Origin: Leptotrichia hongkongensis
Lineage (GTDB): Bacteria > Fusobacteriota > Fusobacteriia > Fusobacteriales > Leptotrichiaceae
Length of the DNA stretch: 64,000 bases
Reading direction: 5' to 3'
Assembly: GCF_041538065.1 (NCBI RefSeq)
Contig: NZ_JBGORW010000003.1
Location: forward strand, 124,001-188,000
The first letter of the stretch is position 1, and every line of letters starts with the position of its first letter. The position numbers were made by a program, and so were the translations under genes. Shown here piece after piece: positions 16,334 to 25,147 of this stretch. Under the pieces are notes generated by a model. That model saw only the letters and a list, made by a program, of their open reading frames with translations. It searched no databases and had not been told where the DNA came from.

Positions 16334-18730
16334 TTGGCTAGAAAGTTAGTTATTGTTGAGTCACCGTCGAAGGCAAAAACTATCGAAAAGATACTTGGTA
16401 GGAATTATGAAGTTGTTGCATCTTACGGACATGTGATTGATTTACCAAAAACGAAAATTGGAATAGATGTGGAAAATAATTTTGAGCCTCAATATAAGGT
16501 TATAAAAGGGAAAGGTGAGGTTTTAAAGAAATTAAAGGAAAAAGCGAAAAGTGCAAACGCTGTTTACCTGGCATCAGATCAGGATAGGGAAGGGGAAGCG
16601 ATTGCTTGGCATATTTCTAATTATATTAAGCAGCCTGACAAGGTAAAAAGGATAGAATTTAACGAGATAACAAAGACGGCTGTAAATAATGCGATTAAAA
16701 ATCCAAGAGATATTAATGATAACCTTGTGAATGCACAGCAGGCTAGAAGACTATTGGATAGAATTGTGGGATATAAGATAAGTCCGCTTTTATGGAAAAT
16801 AATTAATCGTAACGCCAGTGCTGGTCGTGTACAGTCAGTTGCATTAAAGCTGATTTGTGACCTGGAAGATGAGATAAATGCGTTTGTACCCCAAAAATAT
16901 TGGGAAGTAAGTGCATTAATTGAAAAAGATATTAATCTTAATTTAGTAAAAATTGCAGATGAAAAAGTGGATAAAATCTTTGATGAAAAAGTTGTAAAAA
17001 AACTGAAAAAAGATTTGAAAAATGAAGCATTGACGCTTGAAAAAATAGAAGTTAAGAAAAAATCACAAAGACCGCCACTTGTATTTAAGACAAGTACACT
17101 GCAGCAGCTTGCTTCATCATATCTTGGTTACGGTGCAAGCAAAACGATGAGAATTGCACAGCAGCTTTATGAAGGACTTGCAATTAATGGCGAAAATAAA
17201 GGGCTAATAACATATATGAGAACAGATTCTACAAGAATTTCTGTTGATGCCCTAAATATGGCAAAAGATTATATTACAAAAAATTATGGTGAAAAATACG
17301 TTGGAAAATATATTGTAAAAAATTCAAAATCAAATGTTCAGGATGCCCACGAGGGAATCCGTCCATCTGATATTAACTTAGTCCCAGATAATATAAAAGC
17401 TTATTTGACTAATGATCAGTACAGATTGTATAAATTGATTTGGGATAGATTTCTAGTTTCACAGTTTGCAGCTATGCAGTATGAGCAGATGCAAATTAAC
17501 GCTGTGAATGGAGATTACAATTTTCGTGGGACTATTAATAAAGTAACTTTTGATGGATATTACAAGATTTTTAAAGACGAGGATGAAATTAAGACTGGAG
17601 ATTTTCCAGAATTAAAGGAAGGCAGTATTCATCCAATAGACAAATTAAATGTGGAAGAAGGAATAACAAAGCCTCCAACAAGATTTTCCGAAGCGACGCT
17701 TGTAAAAAAACTGGAATCAGAGGGAATTGGACGTCCATCAACTTATGCTTCAATTGTCGAAACGCTTAAATCAAGGGAATATGTTGAACTTATTGAAAAG
17801 CGTTTTCATCCAACATATTTGGGATACGAGGTAAAGGATGAACTTGTCAAGAACTTTAAGGATGTTATGAATGTGAAATTTACGGCGAATATGGAAAAGG
17901 AACTGGATAAGGTTGAAGAAGGGAGAGTTGAATGGATACAACTTTTGAGAACTTTTTATGATTCGCTTGAAAAGGATATTGACAAGTTTGAGAAAGAAAT
18001 TGATAAAATAAAAAATCGTAGAATTGTATCGGATGTGCTGGATTCAGAGGGAAATCCAATGATTTTAAAAACGGGGCTTTATGGAAAATATTTGATTAGT
18101 GAAACAAATGAAAATGAAAAAATTTCGTTAAAAGGAATTGCAATATCGCCAGAAGCTCTTAAAAAAGGAGAAGTTTTTGTAAAAGAGGAAGTAGAGAAAC
18201 TTCAAAACAATAAAAAAGGAATTTTGACTGATTATTTTGATGAAGATGGAAACAGATATGTGCTTAAAGTTGGACGTTTTGGAGAATATCTTGAAAGTGA
18301 AAATTATGAAAAAGATGAAAAAAGAATGTCGTTGCCAGCTGAATTGAAGCAAAAATATAAAAAAGGTGCTGTAATAGAGCTGGATGGAGTATTGCAAATA
18401 AACGATGAAATGAAACGGTTGCAGGAAATTGACAGAAAAATAATAGAAGAAGCAGGAACATGTGAATTTTGCGGAAAACCGTATGAAATAAAAACTGGAA
18501 GATTTGGAAAATTTTTGGCTTGCACAGGATACCCGGAATGTAAGACTATAAAAAATATAAAAACTGGGAAAGTTACAAGAGTGACTGAAAAAGCAGAAAA
18601 AGCCAAGAAAACTACAAAAAAGGCAACTAAAAAAACAACTAAAAAAACAACAGCTAAAGCAAAATCTACATCTACAAAGGCTAAAAAGACAGCAGCAACT
18701 AGAAAATCTACAGCAAAAAAGTCTAAATAG
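16334..18730 (+). CDS. topA: DNA topoisomerase I
   Basis: Type IA enzyme that relaxes negative supercoils. The Toprim domain opens at KLVIVESPSKAKTIEKILG and carries YLASDQDREGEAIAWHI. The catalytic tyrosine is Tyr294 in TYMRTDSTR. One four-cysteine zinc ribbon is visible (Cys710, 713, 730, 736). The tail from about residue 752 is a Lys/Thr/Ala low-complexity stretch with repeated KKTTKK units, probably a non-specific DNA-binding tail. The start is TTG after AAGGAGAAAA. Family members often have more than one zinc ribbon, so a single one plus a basic tail is a lineage variant. Confidence 0.97.
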   Translation: MARKLVIVESPSKAKTIEKILGRNYEVVASYGHVIDLPKTKIGIDVENNFEPQYKVIKGKGEVLKKLKEKAKSANAVYLASDQDREGEAIAWHISNYIKQPDKVKRIEFNEITKTAVNNAIKNPRDINDNLVNAQQARRLLDRIVGYKISPLLWKIINRNASAGRVQSVALKLICDLEDEINAFVPQKYWEVSALIEKDINLNLVKIADEKVDKIFDEKVVKKLKKDLKNEALTLEKIEVKKKSQRPPLVFKTSTLQQLASSYLGYGASKTMRIAQQLYEGLAINGENKGLITYMRTDSTRISVDALNMAKDYITKNYGEKYVGKYIVKNSKSNVQDAHEGIRPSDINLVPDNIKAYLTNDQYRLYKLIWDRFLVSQFAAMQYEQMQINAVNGDYNFRGTINKVTFDGYYKIFKDEDEIKTGDFPELKEGSIHPIDKLNVEEGITKPPTRFSEATLVKKLESEGIGRPSTYASIVETLKSREYVELIEKRFHPTYLGYEVKDELVKNFKDVMNVKFTANMEKELDKVEEGRVEWIQLLRTFYDSLEKDIDKFEKEIDKIKNRRIVSDVLDSEGNPMILKTGLYGKYLISETNENEKISLKGIAISPEALKKGEVFVKEEVEKLQNNKKGILTDYFDEDGNRYVLKVGRFGEYLESENYEKDEKRMSLPAELKQKYKKGAVIELDGVLQINDEMKRLQEIDRKIIEEAGTCEFCGKPYEIKTGRFGKFLACTGYPECKTIKNIKTGKVTRVTEKAEKAKKTTKKATKKTTKKTTAKAKSTSTKAKKTAATRKSTAKKSK

Positions 18731-18896
18731 CTAGAAAAAATAATTAATTTATTAAAATTAAAGTATAAAATTATTTTGTTTTTTATTATCGGACTAAAAA
18801 AATGAATAATATAGAGTGTTATAGATTTTAAATACGATTTTAGATAATTTTTAAATAAAAAATAGAATTAATCTGTATTGCTGTGAATGATTGTGT

Positions 18897-18902
18897 TATA
18901 AT
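18897..18902 (+). promoter_or_regulatory. Extended -10 promoter ahead of the Xer-like recombinase
   Basis: TGTTATAAT (TATAAT 18897-18902) is an extended -10 element, 17 bases before the ATG at 18919. It lies inside the longer open frame that begins at 18883, a further reason to place the start at 18919. Confidence 0.55.
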
Positions 18903-18918
18903 AAATGGAGAAGTTTTA

Positions 18919-20031
18919 ATGAATAATAGTGACAAAGGTATTGAGAAAGAAAAGGTAACTGAAAATAAGGACAATATAAAAAATGAAAATCTTGTGATGT
19001 ATGTAGACAAATTTTTGTATTATGAAGAGGTTATTCTTGGAAAGAGTTTTAATACGATTAGAAGTTATCGGCGGGATTTACTGCAGTTTATGGAATATCT
19101 GGATGAATATGAGGAAATTCATAATTTTGAAGAAATTGAAATGATGACATTCAGATCCTTTATTGCATATTTAAATTCTCCTCAGAAGCTGGCTAAAGAG
19201 GAAGAGAAGGAAAAAAAGCATTCTCAGAAAAATACTGCAAATACAGAAATTGATGATACAGAATCAGAGATTGATAAGATAAAAAGTATTGAAGATATGG
19301 AAGAATTAAATACAAAAATGAGTGTCAAGCCAGTGTCTAAAAGAACTATAAATAGGAAGATTTCAGCACTTAGGACATTTTTTAAATATCTTCAGGAAAT
19401 AAAAGTGATTGAAACGAATAAGGCGGCTTATATTAATGTTCCAAAATTCGAGAAGGAATTGCCAAATGTATTGAATAGAGATGACTTAAACAGGTTGAGA
19501 AATGTTATAAATACCGAAAAAATTACTGGGATTCGGGATAGATTAATTATTGAACTTCTTTATTCTAGCGGGCTTCGTTCGATAGAACTTATTAATTTGA
19601 GTGAATTTATGATTGATATTGAAGAGCGGGAAATTAGGGTTATTGGAAAAGGGGATAAGGAACGGATAACTTTTTTTAGTGAAAATGCTAAGAAATGGCT
19701 GATAAAGTATATTGAGGAAAAGAAAAAGCAATATGAAAACTACACTAGGGAAGTATTGATTGTAAACAGTAAAGGGAAAAAATTGACAACACGTTCATTA
19801 AGAAGGCTTATTTCGGCACACGCACATGAAGCTGGGATACAGAAGGAAATAACACCGCATGTATTTAGGCATTCATTTGCAACAGAACTTTTAAATAACG
19901 GAGTGGATATCCGATATTTACAGGAATTGCTTGGGCATAGTAGTATTGCTACAACACAGGTTTACACACACGTGAGCAAGGCTTTCTTGCGAGATATTTA
20001 TATGAGTACTCATCCATTAGCTAAGGAATAA
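18919..20031 (+). CDS. Tyrosine recombinase, XerC/XerD type
   Basis: A 370-residue site-specific recombinase, probably for chromosome dimer resolution. The catalytic set is complete: Arg220 (SSGLRSIEL), Lys244 (GKGDKER), His314-x-x-Arg317 (TPHVFRHSF), His340 (LGHSS) and Tyr349 (TTQVYTHV). The N-terminal core-binding domain (MYVDKFLYYEEVILGKSFNTIRSYRRDL) is split by about 50 charged residues (88-138, rich in Lys/Glu), so the protein is longer than the usual ~300. GGAGAAG precedes the ATG. Synteny after topA matches the codV/xerC position of Firmicutes. XerC versus XerD cannot be decided. Confidence 0.92.
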   Translation: MNNSDKGIEKEKVTENKDNIKNENLVMYVDKFLYYEEVILGKSFNTIRSYRRDLLQFMEYLDEYEEIHNFEEIEMMTFRSFIAYLNSPQKLAKEEEKEKKHSQKNTANTEIDDTESEIDKIKSIEDMEELNTKMSVKPVSKRTINRKISALRTFFKYLQEIKVIETNKAAYINVPKFEKELPNVLNRDDLNRLRNVINTEKITGIRDRLIIELLYSSGLRSIELINLSEFMIDIEEREIRVIGKGDKERITFFSENAKKWLIKYIEEKKKQYENYTREVLIVNSKGKKLTTRSLRRLISAHAHEAGIQKEITPHVFRHSFATELLNNGVDIRYLQELLGHSSIATTQVYTHVSKAFLRDIYMSTHPLAKE

Positions 20032-20082
20032 TGGATTGGATTCAATTTTAATGTAAAAGGAATGAGAAAATAGGAGGAAATT

Positions 20083-21204
20083 TTGATTAAAAAAAAATGT
20101 AGCGGTTGCGGAATTGAACTGCAGTTTGAAGATAAAAATAAGGAAGGATATGTTCCTGAAGAGAAGTTTATAACAGAGGATAATTTACTTTGTCAGAGAT
20201 GTTTTAAAATTAAAAATTATGGGGAAAACCTTGTAAATAATTTTAGTAGGGAAGATTATCTGAAAGAAGTAAATGAATGTGTAAAAAAATCTGATATAAT
20301 ACTTCCAATTTTTGATATTATTGACTTTGAAGGTTCATTTACTGAGGAAATCTTGGATTATCTAAGAGATTACAGATCTATAATTTTAATTAATAAAATA
20401 GATTTACTGCCTGACTTTATACATCCAACTGAAATTTCCAACTGGGTAAAGGATAGGCTTGCCGAAGAAGATATTGTACCCGATGATATCGCTTTTATCA
20501 GCGCAAAAAATAAATACGGAGTAAATGGAATAATCAGAAAAATTAAAAATATTTTTCATAACAAAAAAGTAAAGGCAACTGTACTTGGAGTTTCAAATGT
20601 TGGAAAATCATCAGTTATAAATTTACTTCTTGGGAACAATAAAATAACAACTTCTAAATATTCTGGAACTACTTTAAAATCAATTAATAATAAAATTCCA
20701 AATAGTGAAATTACGATAATTGACACACCTGGACTTATTCCAGATGGGAGAATTTCTGATTTAATCAGTGTAGAAAATGGATTAAAGTTAGTGCCAGCTG
20801 GAGAAATTTCACGAAAAACTTTTAAACTTGAAGAAAATCAAGTATTTATGTTTGATGTTTTCTGTAGATTTAAAATACTTGGAAATGAACTTCTAGAAAG
20901 TGGGAGCAAGCCTATATTTTCTGCTTATGCTTCAAAAAGCGTGAAGTTTCACGTGGCTCGTGAGGAAAGAGTGCAAGACTTGCTAAATGGAAATTACTTT
21001 GAAATTTTACAGGGAAGTGAGAAAGAAAAGTATTTTCAAAATGAATTTGTAACTCATGAAGTGGAAATTGAGCAAAACGAGGAACTGGTAATAGCAGGAT
21101 TAGGCTGGATAAATGTCAAAAGAGGACCGCTAAAGGTACAGCTTGAAGTTCCAAAAAATGTGAAAGTGATTGTTAGACCGTCAATTTTTAAAAATAGAAA
21201 ATAA
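20083..21204 (+). CDS. yqeH: YqeH-like circularly permuted GTPase
   Basis: Ribosome-assembly GTPase. The N-terminal zinc finger CSGCG...CQRCF is followed by the G motifs in permuted order: NKIDLLPD (G4, about 105) before GVSNVGKSSVINLLLG (G1, about 165) and DTPGLIPDG (G3). The C-terminal region (about 240-370) is the RNA-binding part of the YqeH family. Length 373 is typical. A TTG start follows ATAGGAGGAAATT. Expected role is 30S subunit maturation. Confidence 0.93.
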   Translation: MIKKKCSGCGIELQFEDKNKEGYVPEEKFITEDNLLCQRCFKIKNYGENLVNNFSREDYLKEVNECVKKSDIILPIFDIIDFEGSFTEEILDYLRDYRSIILINKIDLLPDFIHPTEISNWVKDRLAEEDIVPDDIAFISAKNKYGVNGIIRKIKNIFHNKKVKATVLGVSNVGKSSVINLLLGNNKITTSKYSGTTLKSINNKIPNSEITIIDTPGLIPDGRISDLISVENGLKLVPAGEISRKTFKLEENQVFMFDVFCRFKILGNELLESGSKPIFSAYASKSVKFHVAREERVQDLLNGNYFEILQGSEKEKYFQNEFVTHEVEIEQNEELVIAGLGWINVKRGPLKVQLEVPKNVKVIVRPSIFKNRK

Positions 21205-21300
21205 ATTTAAGAAATTATAAAACTCAGATTTATTGAAGATTTGATTTTTTTAAAAGAATAGAAATTTGAAATATAATAAAGAATTTGAAGGAAGGAGAGC

Positions 21301-21342
21301 ATGATTTTTACATTTAAAAAATATAAATTAAAAAATTCGTAA
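21301..21342 (+). CDS. 13-codon upstream reading frame
   Basis: ATG at 21301 preceded by GAAGGAAGGAGAGC, the best ribosome-binding site in the region, encodes MIFTFKKYKLKNS and stops at TAA (21340-21342). It is in the same phase as the next gene's ATG at 21358, which itself has a poor site (CAGAGAA). It could be a leader peptide driving reinitiation, or the true N-terminus cut off by a stop. Confidence 0.3.
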   Translation: MIFTFKKYKLKNS

Positions 21343-21357
21343 ATTTCATGCAGAGAA

Positions 21358-21798
21358 ATGGCTTTTTATAATAATAATTATTATGAGAATAATAGAACAA
21401 GAGCAAATAGAAAAATTATTCTTCGTGGTATAACTTTTCTTTTGGTAGTATTTATTGCGATATTTAATGTTGTGATTTTGTTTTCAAGAAAAGTAGACAA
21501 ACTTATAACTGCTGATATTCAAGTGGAGACAGTAAAATTACAAAATGCAATCAAAAAGTTTAATGAAGTTACAGGATCAAATCCTAAATTAGCAGGTCTT
21601 GAGGATAGTTTACAAAATGTAAAAAGTTCAGATGGAAAATATAATTTTGAAACTTTTTATGGAAGGGATAAAATTTATGAAATTCCTGAAAGCATAAAGG
21701 ATTCAAGAGAAAGAAGCAATAGAATTGTAACAAAAAAAGATAAAAAAGGTGGATGGGTTTACGATCAATTAAAAGGAACAATTTCACCAAATATTTAA
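21358..21798 (+). CDS. Membrane-anchored protein with pseudopilin-like C-terminus (unknown)
   Basis: A 146-residue protein with an Asn/Tyr-rich N-terminus, one membrane helix (IILRGITFLLVVFIAIFNVVILF, about 20-42) and an extracytoplasmic part. VETVKLQNAIKKFNEVTG resembles the helix of type II/IV pseudopilins, and GGWVYDQLKGTISPN resembles their C-terminal GGWxYDxxxGxIxPN element, but no prepilin peptidase site precedes the helix. The resemblance is by eye only. It sits between the yqeH-like gene and walJ on the same strand. Confidence 0.65.
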   Translation: MAFYNNNYYENNRTRANRKIILRGITFLLVVFIAIFNVVILFSRKVDKLITADIQVETVKLQNAIKKFNEVTGSNPKLAGLEDSLQNVKSSDGKYNFETFYGRDKIYEIPESIKDSRERSNRIVTKKDKKGGWVYDQLKGTISPNI

Positions 21799-21859
21799 TA
21801 ATACAAAATGAAAATGGGGGAGTTGAAAGAAACTTAGTTAGAAAGAAGATTAGGAAAAA

Positions 21860-22633
21860 ATGAAATTTTCAAGTTTAGGAAGTGGAAGTAGCGGAAACTC
21901 CAGCTATATTGAAATGGGAAACAAGAAATTTCTTATAGATGCAGGATTTAGTGGAAAAAAAATTGTAGAAAAATTGAACAATATTGAAAAAAGGATTGAG
22001 GATGTAATGGGGATATTTGTGACACATGAGCATTCTGACCATATTCAAGGGCTTGGAGTTATATCAAGAAAATACGATATTCCAATTTATCTTCATGAAG
22101 TGACTTATAATGTAATTAAGGACAGAATTGGAAAAATTGAGAAAAAAAATTTAAATTTTATAAGAGATGAAAAAATTGTTATTGACAATTGCGTGATAAA
22201 TAACTTTGAAGTAATGCACGATGCTGAAAAGTGCTTGGGATATACATTTGAATACGAAGGGAAAAAATTGTCCTATGCAAGTGATGTTGGCTGTGTAAAC
22301 AATATTATTAAGGAAAATTTGAAAAATAGTGATGTAATTGTGCTTGAAAGTAATTATGACTATAATATGCTAATGACAGGGCCTTATCATTGGGAACTGA
22401 AAAATCGTGTGAAGGGAAGAAATGGACATTTGTCAAATGCAGAAGCATCAAAGCTGATTGGGCAGGTGCTTTGCGAGAAACTGAAAAAGGTTTATTTAAT
22501 GCATATAAGCAAGGATAATAACACGCCAGAGCTGGCTTATAATTCGCTGTATCAAATTTTGGAGCGAGAAAATAAAAGCCATTTGGAAATTGAAATTATT
22601 AACGAAGAGGGAACAGAAATTTATAAAATATAG
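21860..22633 (+). CDS. walJ: Metallo-beta-lactamase fold protein, WalJ/YycJ family
   Basis: A 257-residue enzyme opening MKFSSLGSGSSGNSSYIEMG, the YycJ signature. It has the di-metal motif THEHSDHIQGLG (HxHxDH) and a distal YASDVG and LMHISKDNN. YycJ proteins are DNA exonucleases linked to replication and cell-wall signalling (family knowledge). No walKR genes are nearby. AGGAAAAA precedes the ATG, and the next gene follows 31 bases later. Confidence 0.92.
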   Translation: MKFSSLGSGSSGNSSYIEMGNKKFLIDAGFSGKKIVEKLNNIEKRIEDVMGIFVTHEHSDHIQGLGVISRKYDIPIYLHEVTYNVIKDRIGKIEKKNLNFIRDEKIVIDNCVINNFEVMHDAEKCLGYTFEYEGKKLSYASDVGCVNNIIKENLKNSDVIVLESNYDYNMLMTGPYHWELKNRVKGRNGHLSNAEASKLIGQVLCEKLKKVYLMHISKDNNTPELAYNSLYQILERENKSHLEIEIINEEGTEIYKI

Positions 22634-22664
22634 AATATTAGAATAAAGAATAAGGAAAAAAGTT

Positions 22665-23198
22665 ATGTGGAATGACTTAAAGCTGGAAATCGACATTTGT
22701 ACTAAATGTATATTAGAAAAAACGAGAATTAATCCAATTGTTGGTGAAGGGAATAAAAAGGCAGAAATTTTATTTGTACTGGATAGCATAAGTGAGGAAG
22801 AGGATGTAAAGCAGAAACTTTTGATTGACAGAAATGGAAAATATTTTAAAAAATTTTTGGAGTATTCAAAGCTCGATTTGAAGAAATGTTATTTTACAAC
22901 TCTCACAAAATGCAGCTCACATGGTAATTTAATCGAGAAAGACAGTATTATAAAGTGTAATGAGTTTCTTGTAGCACAAATTGCCTTAATTAACCCAAGG
23001 TACATTGTAACAGTTGGAGAAAGGGCAACTAAATCACTTTTAGAAGATGTAGAAAAAGAGGATATAAAAGATTTAGTGGGTAAAGTGTTTGATTTTTATG
23101 GAGAAATTAAGGTTGTACCGATTTACGATATTTCCTATTTGTTTAAAGCGACAGATAAGGAAAAATGGAAATTAATAAAAATTTTGGAAAAATTATAA
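22665..23198 (+). CDS. Divergent family-4 uracil-DNA-glycosylase-like protein
   Basis: A 177-residue protein with the four cysteines expected for the [4Fe-4S] cluster of family 4 glycosylases: Cys12 and Cys15 (ICTKC), Cys83 (LTKCSSHG) and Cys98 (IIKCNEF). VGEGNKKAEILFVLD and DRNGKYFKKFL align with the family's motif-A region. The usual GEAPGxxED reads VLDSISEEED, and the HPS motif reads YDISYLF. Substrate binding is therefore altered or lost, and it may bind DNA without being a standard uracil glycosylase. It is packed between walJ and ychF. Confidence 0.7.
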   Translation: MWNDLKLEIDICTKCILEKTRINPIVGEGNKKAEILFVLDSISEEEDVKQKLLIDRNGKYFKKFLEYSKLDLKKCYFTTLTKCSSHGNLIEKDSIIKCNEFLVAQIALINPRYIVTVGERATKSLLEDVEKEDIKDLVGKVFDFYGEIKVVPIYDISYLFKATDKEKWKLIKILEKL

Positions 23199-23222
23199 AA
23201 TAAGAAAGGAAATAAAATAAGA

Positions 23223-24326
23223 ATGATAGGAATAGGAATTGTAGGATTACCAAACGTAGGAAAATCAACATTATTTAACGCGATAACAAAAACACAGAAT
23301 GCAGAGGCGGCAAACTATCCATTTGCAACAATTGAGCCAAATGTAGGGCTTGTAAGCGTGCCAGATCCACGTTTAAAAGATTTGGAGAAAGTAGTTAATC
23401 CAGAAAGAACGGTTGGAGCGACAGTTGAATTTGTAGATATTGCAGGACTTGTAAAAGGTGCATCAAAAGGGGAAGGACTAGGAAACCAGTTTTTATCAAA
23501 CATTAGAAACACAGCTGCAATTTGTCAGGTTGTAAGATGTTTTGACGATGACAATATTATTCACGTGGAAGGAAGCGTTGATCCTATAAGAGATATTGAA
23601 ACGATTAATGCAGAATTGATTTTTGCTGATTTAGACACAGTTGAAAGGGCAATTCAGAAAAATCAGAAGCTGGCTCGTGGAGGAAACGCAGAAGGAAAAG
23701 AATTAGTTGCAGTTCTCGAAAGATGTAAAGTTCATCTGGAAGAATTTAAATTATTAAAAACATTGGAATTTACCCAAAGAGAAGAAGAATTAATAAAAGT
23801 TTATCAATTTTTGACAATAAAACCAATGATGTTTGCTGCAAATATTTCAGAAGAAGACTTGACGGCTGGAATTGAAAATGATTATGTAAAAAAAGTACGT
23901 GAATTTGCAAAGCAGTATGACAGCGAAGTAGTAACCTTTTCAGCAAAAGTAGAAGCAGAATTAATTGAAATAGAAGACGAAGAAGAAAGACAAATGTTCA
24001 TTGACGAATTAGGAATAAAAGAACCAAGCCTAAACAGACTAATTAGAGCAGGATTCAAATTGTTAGGGTTAATCACATACTTTACAGCTGGAGTAAAGGA
24101 AGTAAGAGCATGGACAATAAAACAAGGAACAAACGCTCAAAAATCTGCCAGTGAAATTCATACAGACATTGAAAAAGGATTTATCAGAGCCGAAGTAGTG
24201 TCTTTCGACAAATTCATCGAACTAAACGGATGGAACGGTGCAAAAGAAAAAGGTGCAATGAGACTGGAAGGAAAAGAGTACATTGTGCAAGATGGGGATG
24301 TAATGTTCTTCAGATTTAATGTTTAA
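23223..24326 (+). CDS. ychF: Redox-regulated ATPase YchF
   Basis: An Obg-family protein that prefers ATP. It starts MIGIGIVGLPNVGKSTLFNAITKT (P-loop), has NYPFATIEPNVG and DIAGLVKGASKGEGLGNQFL (switch II), a coiled-coil insertion (AIQKNQKLARGG...), and the C-terminal TGS domain (YFTAGVKEVRAWTIKQGTNAQKSASEIHTD). It lacks the usual NKxD, where KPMMFAANISEEDL gives the YchF variant NxxE. Its length of 367 is standard. AAGAAAGGAAATAAA precedes the start. Confidence 0.97.
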   Translation: MIGIGIVGLPNVGKSTLFNAITKTQNAEAANYPFATIEPNVGLVSVPDPRLKDLEKVVNPERTVGATVEFVDIAGLVKGASKGEGLGNQFLSNIRNTAAICQVVRCFDDDNIIHVEGSVDPIRDIETINAELIFADLDTVERAIQKNQKLARGGNAEGKELVAVLERCKVHLEEFKLLKTLEFTQREEELIKVYQFLTIKPMMFAANISEEDLTAGIENDYVKKVREFAKQYDSEVVTFSAKVEAELIEIEDEEERQMFIDELGIKEPSLNRLIRAGFKLLGLITYFTAGVKEVRAWTIKQGTNAQKSASEIHTDIEKGFIRAEVVSFDKFIELNGWNGAKEKGAMRLEGKEYIVQDGDVMFFRFNV

Positions 24327-24347
24327 GAAAATATTTATTAACTTTAG

Positions 24348-24388
24348 AAGCTCTTTTTTAAGTTTGTTGCTTATTAAGGAGCTTTTTT
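24348..24388 (+). terminator. Terminator after ychF
   Basis: AAGCTC (24348-24353) pairs with GAGCTT (24379-24384), with additional weak pairing inside, followed by T5. It ends the yqeH-ychF gene run. Confidence 0.55.
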
Positions 24389-24410
24389 AAATTCTTTAGG
24401 AGAAAAAACT

Positions 24411-24875
24411 ATGAAATATAATAAAGTTATGCTAGAAGAAATAGAAAGAGATATATTGAATGCAAAGTATGAGCAAGCAGCAAAAAAATTTAAAAATATT
24501 AATAATGAAGAGATACACGATATAATTTGGTTTAATATTGCAGATAGATTGGAGAGTTTGACTGTTTATGGCTTTACACAATATATGTTTAAAAAAACAG
24601 AAAATACAATTTGGTTAAGTTTATCAGTAGTTATAATGTCTTTTACATTATGTTGGATGGAGGGTGCTTATGCTGTTGGAATTTTTCATGCTAGAGAATT
24701 AGTGTCGCTAGAAAAAAATATTGATAATTTGATATTATTATTAAGTTTTTATGGACTTCCAGAACGTTTAATGAAGGAAGAGGAAGCAGAAAGTATAGCC
24801 AAAGAAATATTAAAATTAGATATAAATAATGAAATAGCACTTAACGTATTAAATGAAGTTTCAAAATCTAAATAA
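24411..24875 (+). CDS. Probable orphan immunity-like protein
   Basis: A 154-residue cytosolic protein without signal peptide. It consists mainly of alpha-helical, Glu/Lys-rich segments, with a hydrophobic middle (TIWLSLSVVIMSFTLCWMEGAYAVGIFHARELV) and ending EEAESIAKEILKLDINNEIAL. The MEGAYAVGIFHAREL...EEAESIAKEILKLD pattern resembles small immunity proteins found beside polymorphic toxins in Fusobacteria and Firmicutes. This is recalled, not searched. No toxin gene is adjacent, although a VgrG-like gene begins 817 bases downstream. AGGAGAAAAAACT precedes the ATG. Confidence 0.55.
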   Translation: MKYNKVMLEEIERDILNAKYEQAAKKFKNINNEEIHDIIWFNIADRLESLTVYGFTQYMFKKTENTIWLSLSVVIMSFTLCWMEGAYAVGIFHARELVSLEKNIDNLILLLSFYGLPERLMKEEEAESIAKEILKLDINNEIALNVLNEVSKSK

Positions 24876-24879
24876 GAAT

Positions 24880-25140
24880 ACAGAGAATATTAGGTTTTAA
24901 GCAACAAATAGAAATTTGATAAGATAATTTTCAAAATAATTTTAAGTTGCATGTTTTATAAATAATAATTATTGAAATTAAATTGAAAATATAGTATAAT
25001 AAAAAATATATTAATATTTGATTAATAAAATTATTACAAAAATACTTTCTTAAGTATAAAAATTAATAATTATTTCTAATTTTTGCAAGGAGATTTGTTG
25101 TTAATAAAGATTTTTTGATAATTTATAGATTTTTTCTTTT
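24880..25140. other. Gene-free A/T-rich stretch
   Basis: Between the immunity-like gene and repeat copy D. No reading frame, hairpin or strong promoter pair could be supported. One TATAAT lies at 24994-24999 (ATAGTATAATAAA) without a convincing -35. Confidence 0.5.
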
Positions 25141-25147
25141 TTATAAC

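Noticed and set aside
18883..18918. Recombinase start at GTG 18883
   Set aside because: The extended -10 promoter lies inside this stretch, and GGAGAAG fits the ATG at 18919.
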